Assembly (NCBI GenBank): GCA_022497145.1
Contig: MU385909.1
Coordinates: 62,001 to 126,000 of the forward strand
Direction of reading: 5' to 3'
DNA from: Rostrohypoxylon terebratum
Lineage: Eukaryota; Ascomycota; Sordariomycetes; Xylariales; Hypoxylaceae
Length of the DNA: 64,000 nucleotides
The notes under the pieces were generated by a model. It saw nothing but the letters and a program-made list of their open reading frames with translations. It did not search any database and had not been told where the DNA came from. This document shows, in pieces, positions 22,821 to 34,808 of the stretch (its first letter is position 1; each line of letters starts with the position of its first letter). Position numbers and translations under genes: made by a program.

Positions 22821-25800
22821 AAGGAAAATATCTTCACAAGTGTTTAGCTGTTGTAGCCGCACTTGTTAATCTTCAGCTTGCAATCGGGTTCGAGATTCCT
22901 AGAGATCACAAGCTGGTTGTTGGTTATATGCGACCGTTTTCTCCGGAACAACCAATTGTTAGAGGTCAAGAAAACCATTATTCGACAATGGACCATATCG
23001 ACGATGCGCAGTACGATGGAATAGACCCTAGTGTCTCTCCTTTCGAGAGCATCGAAACCACCACGACCCCCAATACCGAATTCTCTCCTCCGGACAGTCC
23101 AATTCGAAAAAATGCCATTCTCAATGACTGCCGATCACAGGCCAAAGAGAAACTAGCTCGATTGACTCTTGAGGAGAAGGTGCGCAGCCCGAGACGATGA
23201 ATATAGTCTTATTCCTCACTAACTCATCTAGGTCTCCCTTCTCACGGCTGCGGATTTCTGGAGGACGAAAGGAATACCCTCCAAAGGCATCCCGGCTATC
23301 AAGACAAGCGATGGCCCCAACGGTGCTCGAGGAGGCATCTTCGTCGGAGGTACCAAGGTCAGTAGTACGCTTTGGATTCCAAGGTCCTCTTCGGTGACCC
23401 TTTTTGGTGCAGGCAGCTTTATTCCCATGTGGTATCTCGTTGGCAGCCACTTGGAACAAAGATCTCTTATACACGGTTGGGCAACACCTAGCCGATGAGG
23501 TTAGGGCCAGGTCTGCCCATGTGCTCCTTGCTCCTACAGTTTGCATGCATCGCCATCCTCTTGGGGGCCGAAATTTTGAGTCATTCTCAGAAGATCCACT
23601 CCTAACCGGCAAACTTGCCTCGAAGTACATCCAAGGCCTTCAGTCAAAAGGAGTTGCTGCGACCATTAAGCGTTCGCATCACCCGCTTGCTACCTGCCAT
23701 TTATGACATCAGCTGATGGTGATGTAGATTTTGTGGCAAATGAGCAAGAGACTCATCGGCTTACTATCGATTCTGTGACGATGGAACGACCCCTGAGGGA
23801 GTTATACCTCCGCCCGTTCGAAATTGCCATACGAGAAGCCAACCCATGGGCTGTAATGTCATCATATAACCTCGTCAATGGTATCCATGCCGACATGAAC
23901 ATTCACACGCTAAAAGACATTCTTCGAGGAGAATGGGGATATGATGGGTAGGTTATCAGACCCTTTTCGAGCATACTATGGTAATTAAACATTATGCCGC
24001 AGCACGGTCATGTCAGATTGGGGTGGCGTCAATTCTACTGTCGAGTCAATAAAAGCAGGGTGTGATATAGAATTTCCTTTCTCGTCTAAGTGGCGCTTTG
24101 AAAAGACTTTGAAAGCTATCGATGAGGGTCGACTCACGAAAGATGACATAGATACTGCCGCAGAGAATGTCCTGACTCTTGTGGAACGCACAAGAGGAGA
24201 CGATATGTCAGATGAGGAGGCTGAACGAGAGGATGACCGAGAAGAAACGAGGGCTTTGATCCGGGAGCTAGGAGCCGAGGGTCTAACTTTGTTGAAGAAC
24301 GAAGGCCGTATTCTACCGCTCGATCCTAAGACTGCCAAGCTTGCTGTCATTGGCCCGAATGCCAACCGGGCCATCGCCGGCGGTGGTGGAAGTGCTAGTC
24401 TCAACCCATATTACACTACATTCCCTCTTGAAAGCATCAAAGCAATCGCACAACAGGAAGTCACATACGCCCAGGGATGCCATATTCATAAATGGCTTCC
24501 GGTCGCATCACCTTTCTGCACCGACAAGTCGGGTGAACAAGGTGTCACTCTCGAGTGGTTCAGCGGCGATAAATTCCAGGGTGATATCGTCGTCACACAA
24601 AGAAGAACCAATACCGACCTTTTCTTGTGGGACTCTGCTCCGCTAGCCGAGCTTGGCCCAGAATGGTCTGCTATCGCGACGACTTATTTAACACCGACAG
24701 CCAGCGGAAAACACACGATCAGTTTCATGAGCGTCGGTCCAGGGAGACTATATGTAAACGGAAATCTGGCCCTTGATCTTTGGGATTGGACGGAAGAAGG
24801 CGAGGCGATGTTTGACGGTTCCGTCGATTATATGGTTGATGTCGAGATGCAAGCTGGTAGACCAGTTGAACTAAGGGTAGAGATGACCAACGAGCTTCGG
24901 CCCATCTCGAAACAGAAGACTTTCAATATGACGCATAAATATGGCGGCTGTCGCATTGGGTTCAAAGAGGAAGATCAGATCGACTACCTCCAACAAGCCG
25001 TAGATGCAGCAAGAGACGCCGACGTCGCCGTCGTTATAGTTGGACTAGATGCTGAATGGGAATCTGAGGGCTACGACAGGAAGACAATGGATCTTCCATC
25101 TGATGGAAGCCAGGATCGACTAGTCGAAGCTATCGTTAAGGCTAATCCTCGAACAGTGGTTGTTAATCAATCCGGCTCACCGGTGACTATGCCTTGGGCA
25201 GACCGGGTTCCGACCATCATCCAAGCTTGGTACCAAGGCCAAGAAGCGGGTAATGCTTTGGCAGATGTCTTGTTTGGTATACGGAATCCTAGCGGCAAAC
25301 TACCCGTAAGTACTAGGTGTCTTATTATTCGCATCGCCAGTATCAGCTAACCATGGCAGACAACCTTCCCGCGACGCCTTGAGGATACACCCGCGTATCA
25401 CAACTGGCCCGGCGAGAACTTGCGTGTCCTGTACGGAGAAGGCTTGCATATCGGATACAGACATTATGATCGTGCGGGCATCGAACCCCTCTTCTCATTC
25501 GGTCACGGTCTCTCGTATACAACATTCGAGTATGGCCGCCCGTCACTCAGCCGAAAGACGTTGACGAAATCGACACCAATTCATCTGATCATGGCGGTCA
25601 CCAACACCGGAAAGATCGCTGGTTCAGAGACCATCCAGATATACGTCAGAGATGATAAATCGAGACTACCTCGGCCCGAAAAAGAACTGGTAGCATTCGA
25701 GAAGGTGTCGTTGGAACCGGAAGAAACGAAGCACATCGTCGTTGCATTGGACAAGTATGCGGTAGGATATTATGATGACTCGATACCGGCGTGGATCGCA

Positions 25801-26000
25801 GAGGAGGGTACATTTAAGGTGCTGATAGGGGCGTCAGCCACTGACATCAGGTGAGAAACCCCCGCTCCTCGCTTAACTCTCATCCCCGTATGCCCCGTGC
25901 GACCTACCTATCTTGTTGATGGAGACTGACAATCACCACCCTAACATCTAGGCACTCCGTCCCGTTCGAGGTCACAGAATCGTTCACTTGGACCTTCTAA
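22817..26000 (+). CDS. GH3 beta-glucosidase with PA14 insert
   Basis: Seven exons (22817-23179, 23232-23357, 23413-23671, 23728-23947, 24003-25305, 25360-25850, 25952-26000) with introns of 52-101 nt; about 936 codons counted from the first open codon. Seen: a SDGPNGARGG segment; the KH and NEQE motifs, formed across intron 3; the catalytic nucleophile motif VMSDWGG (Asp328 in this count); a PA14 domain (about residues 495-640) inserted in the second GH3 domain; the second domain itself (LLKNEG, VIGPNA, YQGQEAG); and a C-terminal fibronectin-III-like domain (SFGHGLSYTTF, VTNTG). This matches the bglI/bglH-type beta-glucosidases, which hydrolyse terminal beta-D-glucosides. The open frame begins with TTG and encodes a signal-like KCLAVVAALVNLQLAIG. 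The first ATGs are at 22928 and 22988, after that segment. About 115 extra residues precede the usual LTLEEK start. The true 5' end is uncertain. Confidence 0.88.
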
Positions 26001-27405
26001 TCCCGCTCTCTTCCCGTATTTTCTCAACGTCGACATTAACCGGAGTATACGTATGTTATCGGATCATTCTTTACACGTTTGACAGGAGCGCTATCATCCT
26101 GCATACATGGATTTCCGCTAGGTTTTGGTATCATCATTGGCGATTCGGCGTATAGGCATGATGATATATCCCCTAATTTATTGAGATTCCTGCTTGGTAT
26201 GCGCTCTTCATGGAGAGCGCATCCAGGTCCATTGAAACATATAAGAGATATCGGATCGCTGGTACACTCTTTTAATGGCCGAAGTCCTACATTTGAACAA
26301 GTAATCGCACACGAATATATAGTCTACGCAACGGTTCTCGTTCTCTACGGGGACTACAGAGGCTTTTAATATAACTATATTCTAGTACATCATCGCTCGC
26401 AAGCACTTTAGACTATAGAATTTGATTAGCTAGGCAGTGACATGGTAGACTTAGCGAGTGGATATAAATATTCACTGCAAGCTCACGTCTGAACATGATC
26501 GTGTTGTTGTCACGTTATCTTCAGGGTTTCTCAAGTTTTATTTTCATGATCTTGTATTTCCTACGTATTTTCAATATGCTATGCCGGAGTTATACTGACC
26601 TAGGTATGTATATGCGTGGGATTGTGGCTGCGTCCGGAGAGAAGCTAACGGATGAGTATGTACTTCACTCGATACCTACCTGACGGTCCTGACCTAGGTC
26701 CTAGGCAGAATTTTAAGAGTTTGTCAACCTCCCTTGCAGATCTCGGACATCTAGAATGGTGGCCAACATCCTCGAAGGTCCAGTGTTATTCACGATAATG
26801 ATGTTAGCACGGCGTTGTATGAATCTACGGAAGATACAGCATAAATCAGGAGGGCCTGGGATGGAGCCAGTCCAGAGTTACACAATATAAAATCCGAAAT
26901 CCGACAAGAGCACATCGCTCCCGAACTGCTTACGTACAAACGGAGCCCGGCACGAAAGTGGACCGTGCAGAAAAGGAGAACGCGCGTGTGCCGAGTTGTC
27001 AGTTCCGACATTAAAAAATAAAGTTCTAGCGTGCCATTTTAATCCAATTAAGGTAATTAGGTGACACAATGCTACCCAAATAAGGGTCTCCTCCAGTTTC
27101 CAGCTCGCCTTGCGATGCCCGTTCTTCGACTAGCAACCTAAAATCCCAAATCCAAATGTCCTAGCACCTTTTTTTTAACTTTCAACCTCCTCAACATATT
27201 TGCTTCTACCTACTTCTGTGACATAAACCAGAAACGGTCTCACGTTCCTTGGTGTTTTATTGACTTGTTTTCTTTTCTTCTCTTTTACTCGATAAGGATA
27301 CCCTCCGTGAATTTGTCAATTAGGACCCCTAGAAAGCCCGGAGAGATCAGTCAGCGTTTAATAATTTAAGCTACCTACCTCTTATGGCTACCAGCGTCCA
27401 ACGCC
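26001..27405. other. Intergenic between GH3 and phosphoesterase genes
   Basis: Nothing supportable. A 96-codon frame at 26079-26369 (+) starts with TTG and has no motif. CT-rich sequence near 27170-27290 probably belongs to the promoter or leader of the gene at 27406. Confidence 0.5.
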
Positions 27406-29623
27406 ATGGCGCGGCCTTATAGGAATGACTACGTCTACCACCTCAACAATTCCTATGATAAAAGTTACGATAATGGCGCCGATTTCCAATCCATCTGCGA
27501 CGACATATACGTTAGTAGTAGAAATATGATGAGGCGATTATGGGGATACATGAACGGACGAGGAAGACAAGTTGCTTGGGCCTTGGCAATAAAGGGGGGT
27601 CAACAAGTCCGGAGGAATTTAACGCGGCGACGTCTCCTAAGTTTTCCGCATCTACTTGTGGTGTTTTGGATGCTCGTTATGCTCTGGGGCGAACGATGGA
27701 TATTCGCTAGTCGGGTACGAAGTTGCGACTGGGACCACTGGGAAGATTGGGTAAGTTTTGAGGGCCTCGAGCAATCGTACGAGCTCCGGACCTAGGTTTG
27801 GGGTGTGTGGAACGATATATTGACCTATTCCTGCTATACTGCAGCCCGCAGGAACAACGCCGCATCGATTGATATTCATCGCCGACCCCCAGATCATCGA
27901 CCCCCACTCCTACCCTGGCCGTCCTTGGCCCATCAACCCTTTAACTGTCGTCATAACCGATAACTATCTGCGACGTTCATACACGCAACTACAGAAGGTG
28001 CTGCACCCAGACACCATATTCTTCCTAGGCGACCTCTTCGACGGCGGAAGAGAATGGAAGACGGCGCATGGAAATTTCGACGATCCCGACTGGGCGAAAG
28101 ATCACAGACCGGCCCAGGAGAAGAAGTATCTAAAAGAATGGCACAGAAAGTATGGCGAGGACTTCTGGCTTAAAGAGTACATGAGGTTTGGCAACATATT
28201 CTACGAGAACTGGAAGCTTGGAGGTTCTATACCAAGTCCGGGACAACGAGGGCGAAAGCTTATATCGAGTCTTCCCGGTAATCATGATTTGGGTTTTGGA
28301 GCCGAGGTGAAGGTACCTGCTAGGCATCGATTCGCCGCATATTTCGGAGAGACAAACAGGGTTGACGTGATAGGAAACCACACCTTTGTGTCGGTGGATA
28401 CCGTGTCTCTGAGCGCCGACACGTCGAAAATGAAGGACCAAGTTGATTTGCGACCTATATACGGTCCAGCTCAGGAGTTCTTGAAAGAAGTCAAGGCGAC
28501 AAAACGAAGAGCCGTCCAGAAGGAGGTGCGCTTCTGGAGGGGTGACGTGGAAGAAGTAGCCTTTAAGCAAAAGGTCGAGGAGCTAAGCACCGCTGACTAC
28601 AGTGACCCGCCAACGTTGGACCTAGGCAGCGAAGCGCCTGATTTCCCAACGATTCTTTTGACGCACGTACCGCTATGGAGAGATCCGGGAACGCCCTGTG
28701 GTCCGATGCGAGAGCACTGGCCTCCGTCAAAACCGCCTAAGGGCCAAACCGGACCAGTGATTCCAGACCATCGGAATGCTATCAGCGTCTCGGGCGGATA
28801 TCAGTATCAGAACGTATTAAGCATGGAGGATTCGGTCAATCTGATTAAGAGCATCGGTAATGTCAAACACGCATTTTCCGGAGATGATCACGATTATTGT
28901 GAGCTTGTGCATACGCCCGACCAAGAAAATGTTCGGGAAATCACGGTGAAAAGCCTCAGTATGGCCATGGGAGTGCCGACACCAGGGTTCCAAATGGTTT
29001 CCTTGTACAATCCGATCGATGGTCAGGGAAATCCTATTCCGGGATCACCAAAGACCACGCTACAAACTCATCTCTGCCTACTCCCAACACAGCTTTCGAC
29101 GTATATGACATACGCCTGTTTAGGAATACTTACTATAATAGCACTCATAGCGCGAGCATTCCTCGTCTCTACTCTCAACCTCCAGACGTTTGCTCTAGAT
29201 TCTGATCCACACTCGTCGTCGGTTATTCTTCCGATTTTCAAGGCGAAGACGGAACATGAAGAAGGCTCTTACGACGCGAAGTCGGGCTCTCCATGGACGT
29301 CATCAACCAAGTTTCCGTCGGCCCGTGTATCGTCTGCAAGGACAAGAGGTCAATCCATCTCAAATGGATTAAATCCACAAGCCCGAGCAGCGTCGCCCAA
29401 CACCAAGGGTAAGGCCAACCCAGGGAAATGGGGATGGGGCCAAAACAAGGGACCGCGGATAGAAATCAGGAGAGACTTGTACTATGACAAGGATAGCGCG
29501 TGGAAGCCGGCGTCACGATCTAGGAGTAAGATGAGCGTGGTCGGCAGAGAGATCTGGACGACGTGTTGGAGAGTGGCGTGGATGGTGCTACTATTCTTCG
29601 CGTACCTCACGTATAAGGGATGA
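27406..29623 (+). CDS. Cdc1/Ted1 (PGAP5-type) GPI-glycan metallophosphoesterase
   Basis: Two exons (27406-27750, 27845-29623; intron 94 nt) give 707 aa from an ATG. Seen: a cytosolic N-terminus and a membrane helix at about 80-100 (FPHLLVVFWMLVML), then a calcineurin-like phosphoesterase domain with the metal ligands FIADPQIIDPH (Asp129, His136), FFLGDLFDGG (Asp178), LPGNHD, LLTHVPLW and FSGDDHDYC. Two further hydrophobic segments follow (near YMTYACLGILTIIALIARAF and at the very C-terminus). The Cdc1/Ted1/PGAP5 family is ER-located, binds Mn2+ and removes ethanolamine phosphate from the GPI-anchor glycan, which affects ER exit of GPI proteins. All metal-binding motifs are intact. Whether this is the Cdc1 or the Ted1 orthologue cannot be told by eye. 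The Ser/Arg-rich region between the last two helices is variable in the family. Confidence 0.92.
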
Positions 29624-29993
29624 AGATCGAGAACCGAACGAGGCGCGATCGCTTGTACGATTTTAGGGTTTTGGAAAAGAAAAGAAAGGGGATACGAAAT
29701 GAAAAGGGGGTCGACTCGTTGCTATTACTGCTACCACGGACGATGAAAATGATACGTCGAAACAGCTCTCAGTAAGCAGACGCAGGGCTGCAGTATTGTA
29801 ACGAGATGAACACTGCACGGAAGACCTACGACCGGCACATACATAAGAAGCGATATGGGGATCTTGGCCGATCGCCCGCAAGGGGGGGTTAGGATATCGA
29901 TCGGTCTTGCTCGTTCGGTCCGGACGGTGGACACGGAACGGATTAGGATAGGGTGGGGGTTCTGGTTCGATCTGTTCTGTTCTGTTCTGTATA

Positions 29994-30080
29994 ATACATG
30001 CATACGTGCGTACATACACATACGTGCGTACATACACATACGCACATGTGCGGCGCACGCGTACGCGTACGCGTATGCGC
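29994..30080. repeat. Alternating purine-pyrimidine (Z-DNA-prone) tract
   Basis: Strict purine-pyrimidine alternation for 59 bp (29994-30052) and, after a single break at 30053, another 28 bp. It contains two copies of an 18-nt unit (CGTGCGTACATACACATA at 30005-30022 and 30023-30040, approximately) and a GTACGC-type block at the right end. Confidence 0.85.
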
Positions 30081-30960
30081 CACGCCTCGTGCCGTACAGC
30101 GTCGAGCCTTGTGTAAAGTAATGACTACCCAGGTGCGTAGGCGAGACATCCTTGAGGCGGGAGACAGGGCAGGGCTAGGCAAGGGAAGGGAAGGCAAGGG
30201 GTACTGGGTGGATGTTTAATATACCACGAATCGAATTGCGTTTTAGGCTTCGTGTTTTGACATTTAACGTGCTGGACTTCGTCGGCGCTCTGGACGCTTT
30301 CACGTGTTTACGTGATTGGTTACAGGGACGGATGGATGAGATGTGCAGAATTTGCCGGTTGGTATATTAAGCTCATCTTATTGAGTAGCTACTTGTGTGA
30401 GTATGTGGATTGACTTTTTTCTGAATGGTGTCATTTATGGCATGTCCCGCTACAATATACCCAGGCTTTCTAGTAGGTAGGGATGGCTAGGAACAGTAGG
30501 GATGCCGAAGAGCCGCCTCCTGTGCCAGAGTTGCGGTTTATGGGGTGCAGGGCGCCGGGGCAGGGCAAATGCATCGATCGGGTAGGGGTTTACGTGCCGT
30601 GGCAGCTCTCCAGCGTCGGCGTCGAGCGTCGAACTCCGCCCGTCTACTCCGAAACGGCCCGTATTAGGGTTCTCGAAGGCCGATCCTGCGACGGCGTTGG
30701 AGATGGAAGATCTATATGACGGATTTAAGATGTTGATATAGGGCTGGGTATAGAGAGGCAAAGAGGCAGAGAGACATGGTTAGTAATCCGGAGTATCAAG
30801 ATGCGAAGCGTGGTCCTTATTACATGCGTATACCGTGTATACCTAGCTCCATAGCGTCTGTTATACTAAACCGACATTAGTCTCATGGAGAGAAAGCCCG
30901 CACTAGGTGATTTTCGACCTTAGTCCTCCTCTCCATCGCTCCTACAGCACAACAACGCAC

Positions 30961-31131
30961 ATGAAAAAAAAATCGCCTAATCCTCCGAGTATACCTAAAG
31001 TATTATTAGTCGCTCAGCTCTTCCTCCCGTGTGTACAAGCAGCCATATACAGAGTAGGCGTGAGGCAAAGGTACCACCAACATCCAGGGTCCGTCGGTCT
31101 GACCGCGGGAGTAGTTCGGTGCCCCATCTAG
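30961..31131 (+). CDS. Possible small secreted protein
   Basis: A 56-codon ATG frame starts MKKKSPNPPS and has a hydrophobic stretch VLLVAQLFLPCVQA that resembles a signal peptide with cleavage after VQA. No family is recognised, and the mature part would be only about 27 residues with one Cys. A chance frame is at least as likely. Confidence 0.12.
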   Translation: MKKKSPNPPSIPKVLLVAQLFLPCVQAAIYRVGVRQRYHQHPGSVGLTAGVVRCPI

Positions 31132-32486
31132 GTACCTCCCCTTGTTTGCCCTGGTCCCCCGTCCACCAACCCGGGTCCTCTCAGCCTCTTACATAGTAGC
31201 TCTGGCCGTCTAGCCCCTCTTCTCGCCTATCATCCCACATACATATGTCAATATGTCAGTGGGTGCTGCGCGCGCGTGATCCCCACCAACGCTCTTTGGG
31301 ACTATACGCCACGGCGTTCTCAAGCCTCTGGTTCCGGCTCGACTTACCTACAGTCTTAGCTGCTCGCTATGGATAGTAGGTAGTGCAAGTGACGATTCTG
31401 GACCTCCGAAAAGTCCCTGGCCAGCTGCATGACGTGCCGTGCCATACCGTACCAGGCACTACCTAAGGCACGCCCCAGAATCCAGCATCCATCCATACTA
31501 GCATCCAGCAAGTTAGATTGACCTAGATACGGCCCTTCCATGCTATAGGTAGCGCATACTTTACGCTACGCTACCCTACACTCCTAGCACCTAATTCCGG
31601 GGTCTGGGGAAACAAGCTTTCTTTGGCCACTAACCACGCGAGGGAAACGCTTGCCCAGCTAGGTACAGTCGTCGTGCCACCAACAAAACCCGTCACGAGA
31701 AAAAGTTTTTTGACAACCTCGCTTAGGCGCTAGTCCTGGAGAGCGCACTACCGACGTGCATGTTCACGTACATCTCGCCTACGTACATACTCCTCCATAT
31801 CTTATACTCGATCCATACACGCGCACCCGTTTCAATAAACATGGTATGAAAGCCACCAAGTTAGCCACTCGCTAAAGGCGTCTCAGCCTAGGTATCTACA
31901 GCTCTCTATACGAAGAGCGAAGCCGTGGCCCAACCTACCTACTCCTCCGTAGACTACAAGATCGATCCCGCAAAGACGGTAAATCACGAAATTAGCATCA
32001 TCACAACACATGCGCAAAAGCACCGAGTACCCGAGTAAAAGCCCTCAGGTGCCGAGTATATCTAGGCCCCTTAAAGGGGGGAACCCAAAAATATTGGAAC
32101 GTTTAAACTTTTTTGATTCGCTAGGCCTAAATGGACAGACCAACATGACCGCCTATCTATCCAAGCCGTGAATACAACGAAGAGAGTAAATGATGCCCCC
32201 TCTTTCCCTTTCGGGGATATGCTAGTAGATGTTGATGTAGCCGTAGATCAAGAGTACTACTATAACAACATGGCGGCGGCGGCGTGCATAATGATCCCCA
32301 GGTGATAAGAGTGGTGAGGATGATGAGTTCCTATACTAGGAATGATATGAAGAGAAAAAAGGGGGGGCGAAGCAACCTATTGCAGCCCCGTAGCGACACG
32401 CCTCATGCCTTCTTTTTTTTTTGAAAGGCGATCGCCGTATTGTTATCCCAAGTGATGTCACCTGATCGTAGATGAGATTGCCGCCC

Positions 32487-32618
32487 GTGGTGCCGCCACC
32501 GTCGCCAAACCGAAAAAAATCGCCGTTAATCCTAAAATTCCAATTGTGAATGTCCCCGATGTCCCGTAATCCCCAATTGCCGTAAACTCCGCCGCGTTGA
32601 ACTCCTACGCTGATATAT
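32487..32618 (-). pseudogene. Exon-like frame with a membrane segment behind the sugar transporter
   Basis: Minus-strand frame opening right after a GCGTAG acceptor-like site (about 32619). It codes EFNAAEFTAIGDYG, a hydrophobic stretch (TFTIGILGLTAIFFGLATVA) and a short basic tail ending RAAISSTIR and TGA. Third positions are GC-rich. It is not in the transporter frame, whose NVDFSY end is family-typical, and there is no clear upstream exon. It may be the last exon of an undetected small gene or a relic. Confidence 0.25.
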
Positions 32619-32736
32619 CCGATGTGACGCCAAAGAACAGAAAACCTTTACGCCTCCTTTATGGAGGGGAGGTAGCATGATAGCTGAGACAAGAACGCTC
32701 GTGTTGAGACCGCCGGAAAGAAAAACAGACCCGGGC

Positions 32737-34636
32737 TTAGTAGCTAAAGTCGACATTACTCATACCCAATTCGTTAATTATCTTGTCCTCTTCTGATTGA
32801 CTTTCGCTCGGGCTAGATTCCGTATGTATCGTCTGTACGCTCTCGCTAGTAGTCGTCGTAGTTCGGGACGCCTGTAGTTCATGTTCCGGCGGAGGGATAC
32901 CGCTGTCTGCGAATCCGTCGTCGCGTAGTTGTTGGAAACTCCAACTCGGTTCGAAGTTTTTGCTCTTCCATGCAAAGGCCACACGCTCGTACATCTCGTC
33001 GATCTGTTCTAAACTAATCTTGCTCGTCTCATATATCATGCCGTATACGAAAATGGCAGCAAGAATACAGAAAGCTCCCCATACGTAGAACACCTTGGCC
33101 CCCATAGCGGCATATCCGCTTCCCTCCTCAACCATGAAAGGCGTCCCATAGGCGATACCGAAGTTCAATAACCAGTTAGATGCCGTCGAGACTGACATGG
33201 ATTTTGCGCGGATCTTAAGAGGGAAGATTTCCGAAGTGACAACCCAGGCGACCGGACCCCACGATGCGGCGTAGAAGAAGACGAATAAGGATACGAAGAC
33301 GATGAGGATCTTGGCGACCAACTGACTCTGCGAATCGCTCGCAAGAGTGGAAAATATCGCAATTATCAACTGGCAACATGCCATGCCCAACGCACCGACG
33401 ATGAGCAATTTTCGACGCCCCCAAGTTTCTACAACGAACAGTCCGGGAAATGTCGAGATGACGTTGATAACGTTCATGACGAGGGAGATTAAGAAGGGGT
33501 CCGAAACACCTGCGCTAGTAAAAAAAGTCGTTCCATAATACATGATAAAATTGATCCCTGTCAACTGCTGGAGCATCTGAAGTCCACAACCGGTCAACGT
33601 TCGGCGACCGAGATGAGGTGATCCGATAAAAATATCGCGGTACGACGCGGGTCCTAACGCCAGTTCGTAATCGTGGTTCGCCTCGATTTCGGCGAGTTCT
33701 TCGACGAGAGCGGGATGGGTAATATCGAGGCGACGAAGTCGGCTGAGGGCTAGACCAGCAGCGTGTTTGTCGCCTTTCTTGATGAGGAATCGGGGCGTTT
33801 CGGGAAGGACGATTAAACCAAGACAAAGTACACAAGCCCAGGTCAATTGTAGGCCCATGGGAATCCGATAGGCAGCTGGGCCATCGATATTCTGGGTTAT
33901 GAGGTTGATGATAGATGCCGCCAATAAACCAAAGGTTATGGACAGTTGATATGCGCAGACCAACGTACCGCGAATCCACTTCGGGGCCATCTCAGATTGA
34001 TATAAAGGAACGAGAACGGATACGGATCCAACACCAACACCAGCGAAGAACCTGTACATCGTCATCAACACTTGCGATCCAAAGGATCATCTCGAAAAGA
34101 TCGATTTGGTAGACTTACCTCCCCGCTAACAACATCGGAATAGCATCGGCGCAGACTTGGAATATAACGCCGAAACAAAAGACACAAACCGAACCAATAA
34201 TCGATATTCGACGGCCTATCCAATCACCTACGGGGGCTGCGAAGAGTGCACCGGCAACGGTACCGGCACTGAGGATAGCGACAATGATGGAAGTTTGGGC
34301 GGGCGAGAGTTCTAGTTGGCCTGCATCGTCTTGATAACCGGTGTTGAATTGAGCCTTGAATGAATTCATAGCGAGGATTCCATTTATGGTCCTTTGAAAA
34401 ATCATCAAGTTAGCATATCGCGCCGCGATTTTAATTCCGTGCAATGCGTCCAAATTCATTGAAACGCGGTTAGAGGGGATGGAATAAGGGTCGTATCGTG
34501 TCGTCGTTGTCGTTGCTCACCCTGTATCGTATCCGAACAAGAGACCACCTGTTGCTACGAAAAGGCCGACCATGATGGCCGGGGCTGAAGAGCCGGCGAC
34601 ATTATCGGGTTTATGCCAGCCCATGGCTATCGCCAT
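32737..34636 (-). CDS. MFS sugar (hexose) transporter
   Basis: Three exons on the minus strand (34636-34521, 34391-34119, 34051-32737; introns 129 and 67 nt) give 567 aa beginning MAIAMGWHKP. Seen: sugar-porter signatures across about 12 membrane helices, with LLFGYDTGTINGIL in helix 1 (formed across intron 1), GDWIGRR in the loop between helices 2 and 3, an AGRFFAGVGVGSVSV segment formed across intron 2, PETPRFLI before the central loop, QQLTGINFIMYYGTTFF in helix 7, and a VVETWGRRK loop. The C-terminal tail is Ser/Thr/Glu-rich and ends in NVDFSY, as in many fungal hexose transporters. It should sit in the plasma membrane and import hexoses by proton symport. The substrate is not certain. 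It lies about 3 kb from the phosphoesterase gene. Confidence 0.92.
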
Positions 34637-34780
34637 GGTAATGGTGTTTTGACGTCAAACCAGCGTTATGGGTAATTACTTGGTCGATGTCGTTGTCGAT
34701 GTTGAGGGTCTTCTCGGTCGGGTTTTGTGGTATCCCATTGATTGAGAGGATGGATACCTTGGGATAAGAAACTGTGGGTG

Positions 34781-34808
34781 GGAACTTGGAACTTGGAACT
34801 TGGAACTA
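34781..34808 (+). repeat. (GGAACTT)4 tandem array
   Basis: Four copies of a 7-nt unit, the last with one mismatch (GGAACTA), about 150 bp upstream of the sugar-transporter ATG (minus-strand gene). Confidence 0.75.

Larger units (their letters stand above)
29624..32736. other. Intergenic 29.6-32.7 kb
   Basis: Downstream flank of the phosphoesterase gene and 3' flank of the sugar transporter. It contains (TCTGT)4 at 29971-29990 and the alternating purine-pyrimidine tract at 29994-30080. There are also a short ATG frame with a signal-like N-terminus at 30961-31131, a GC-rich frame without ATG at about 30450-30779 (-), and an exon-like frame with one membrane segment at about 32487-32618 (-). 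No complete gene is supported. Confidence 0.5.

Noticed and set aside
30450..30779. GC-rich minus-strand frame
   Set aside because: No ATG, a stop immediately upstream, and no recognisable family. Both strands are open because of composition.
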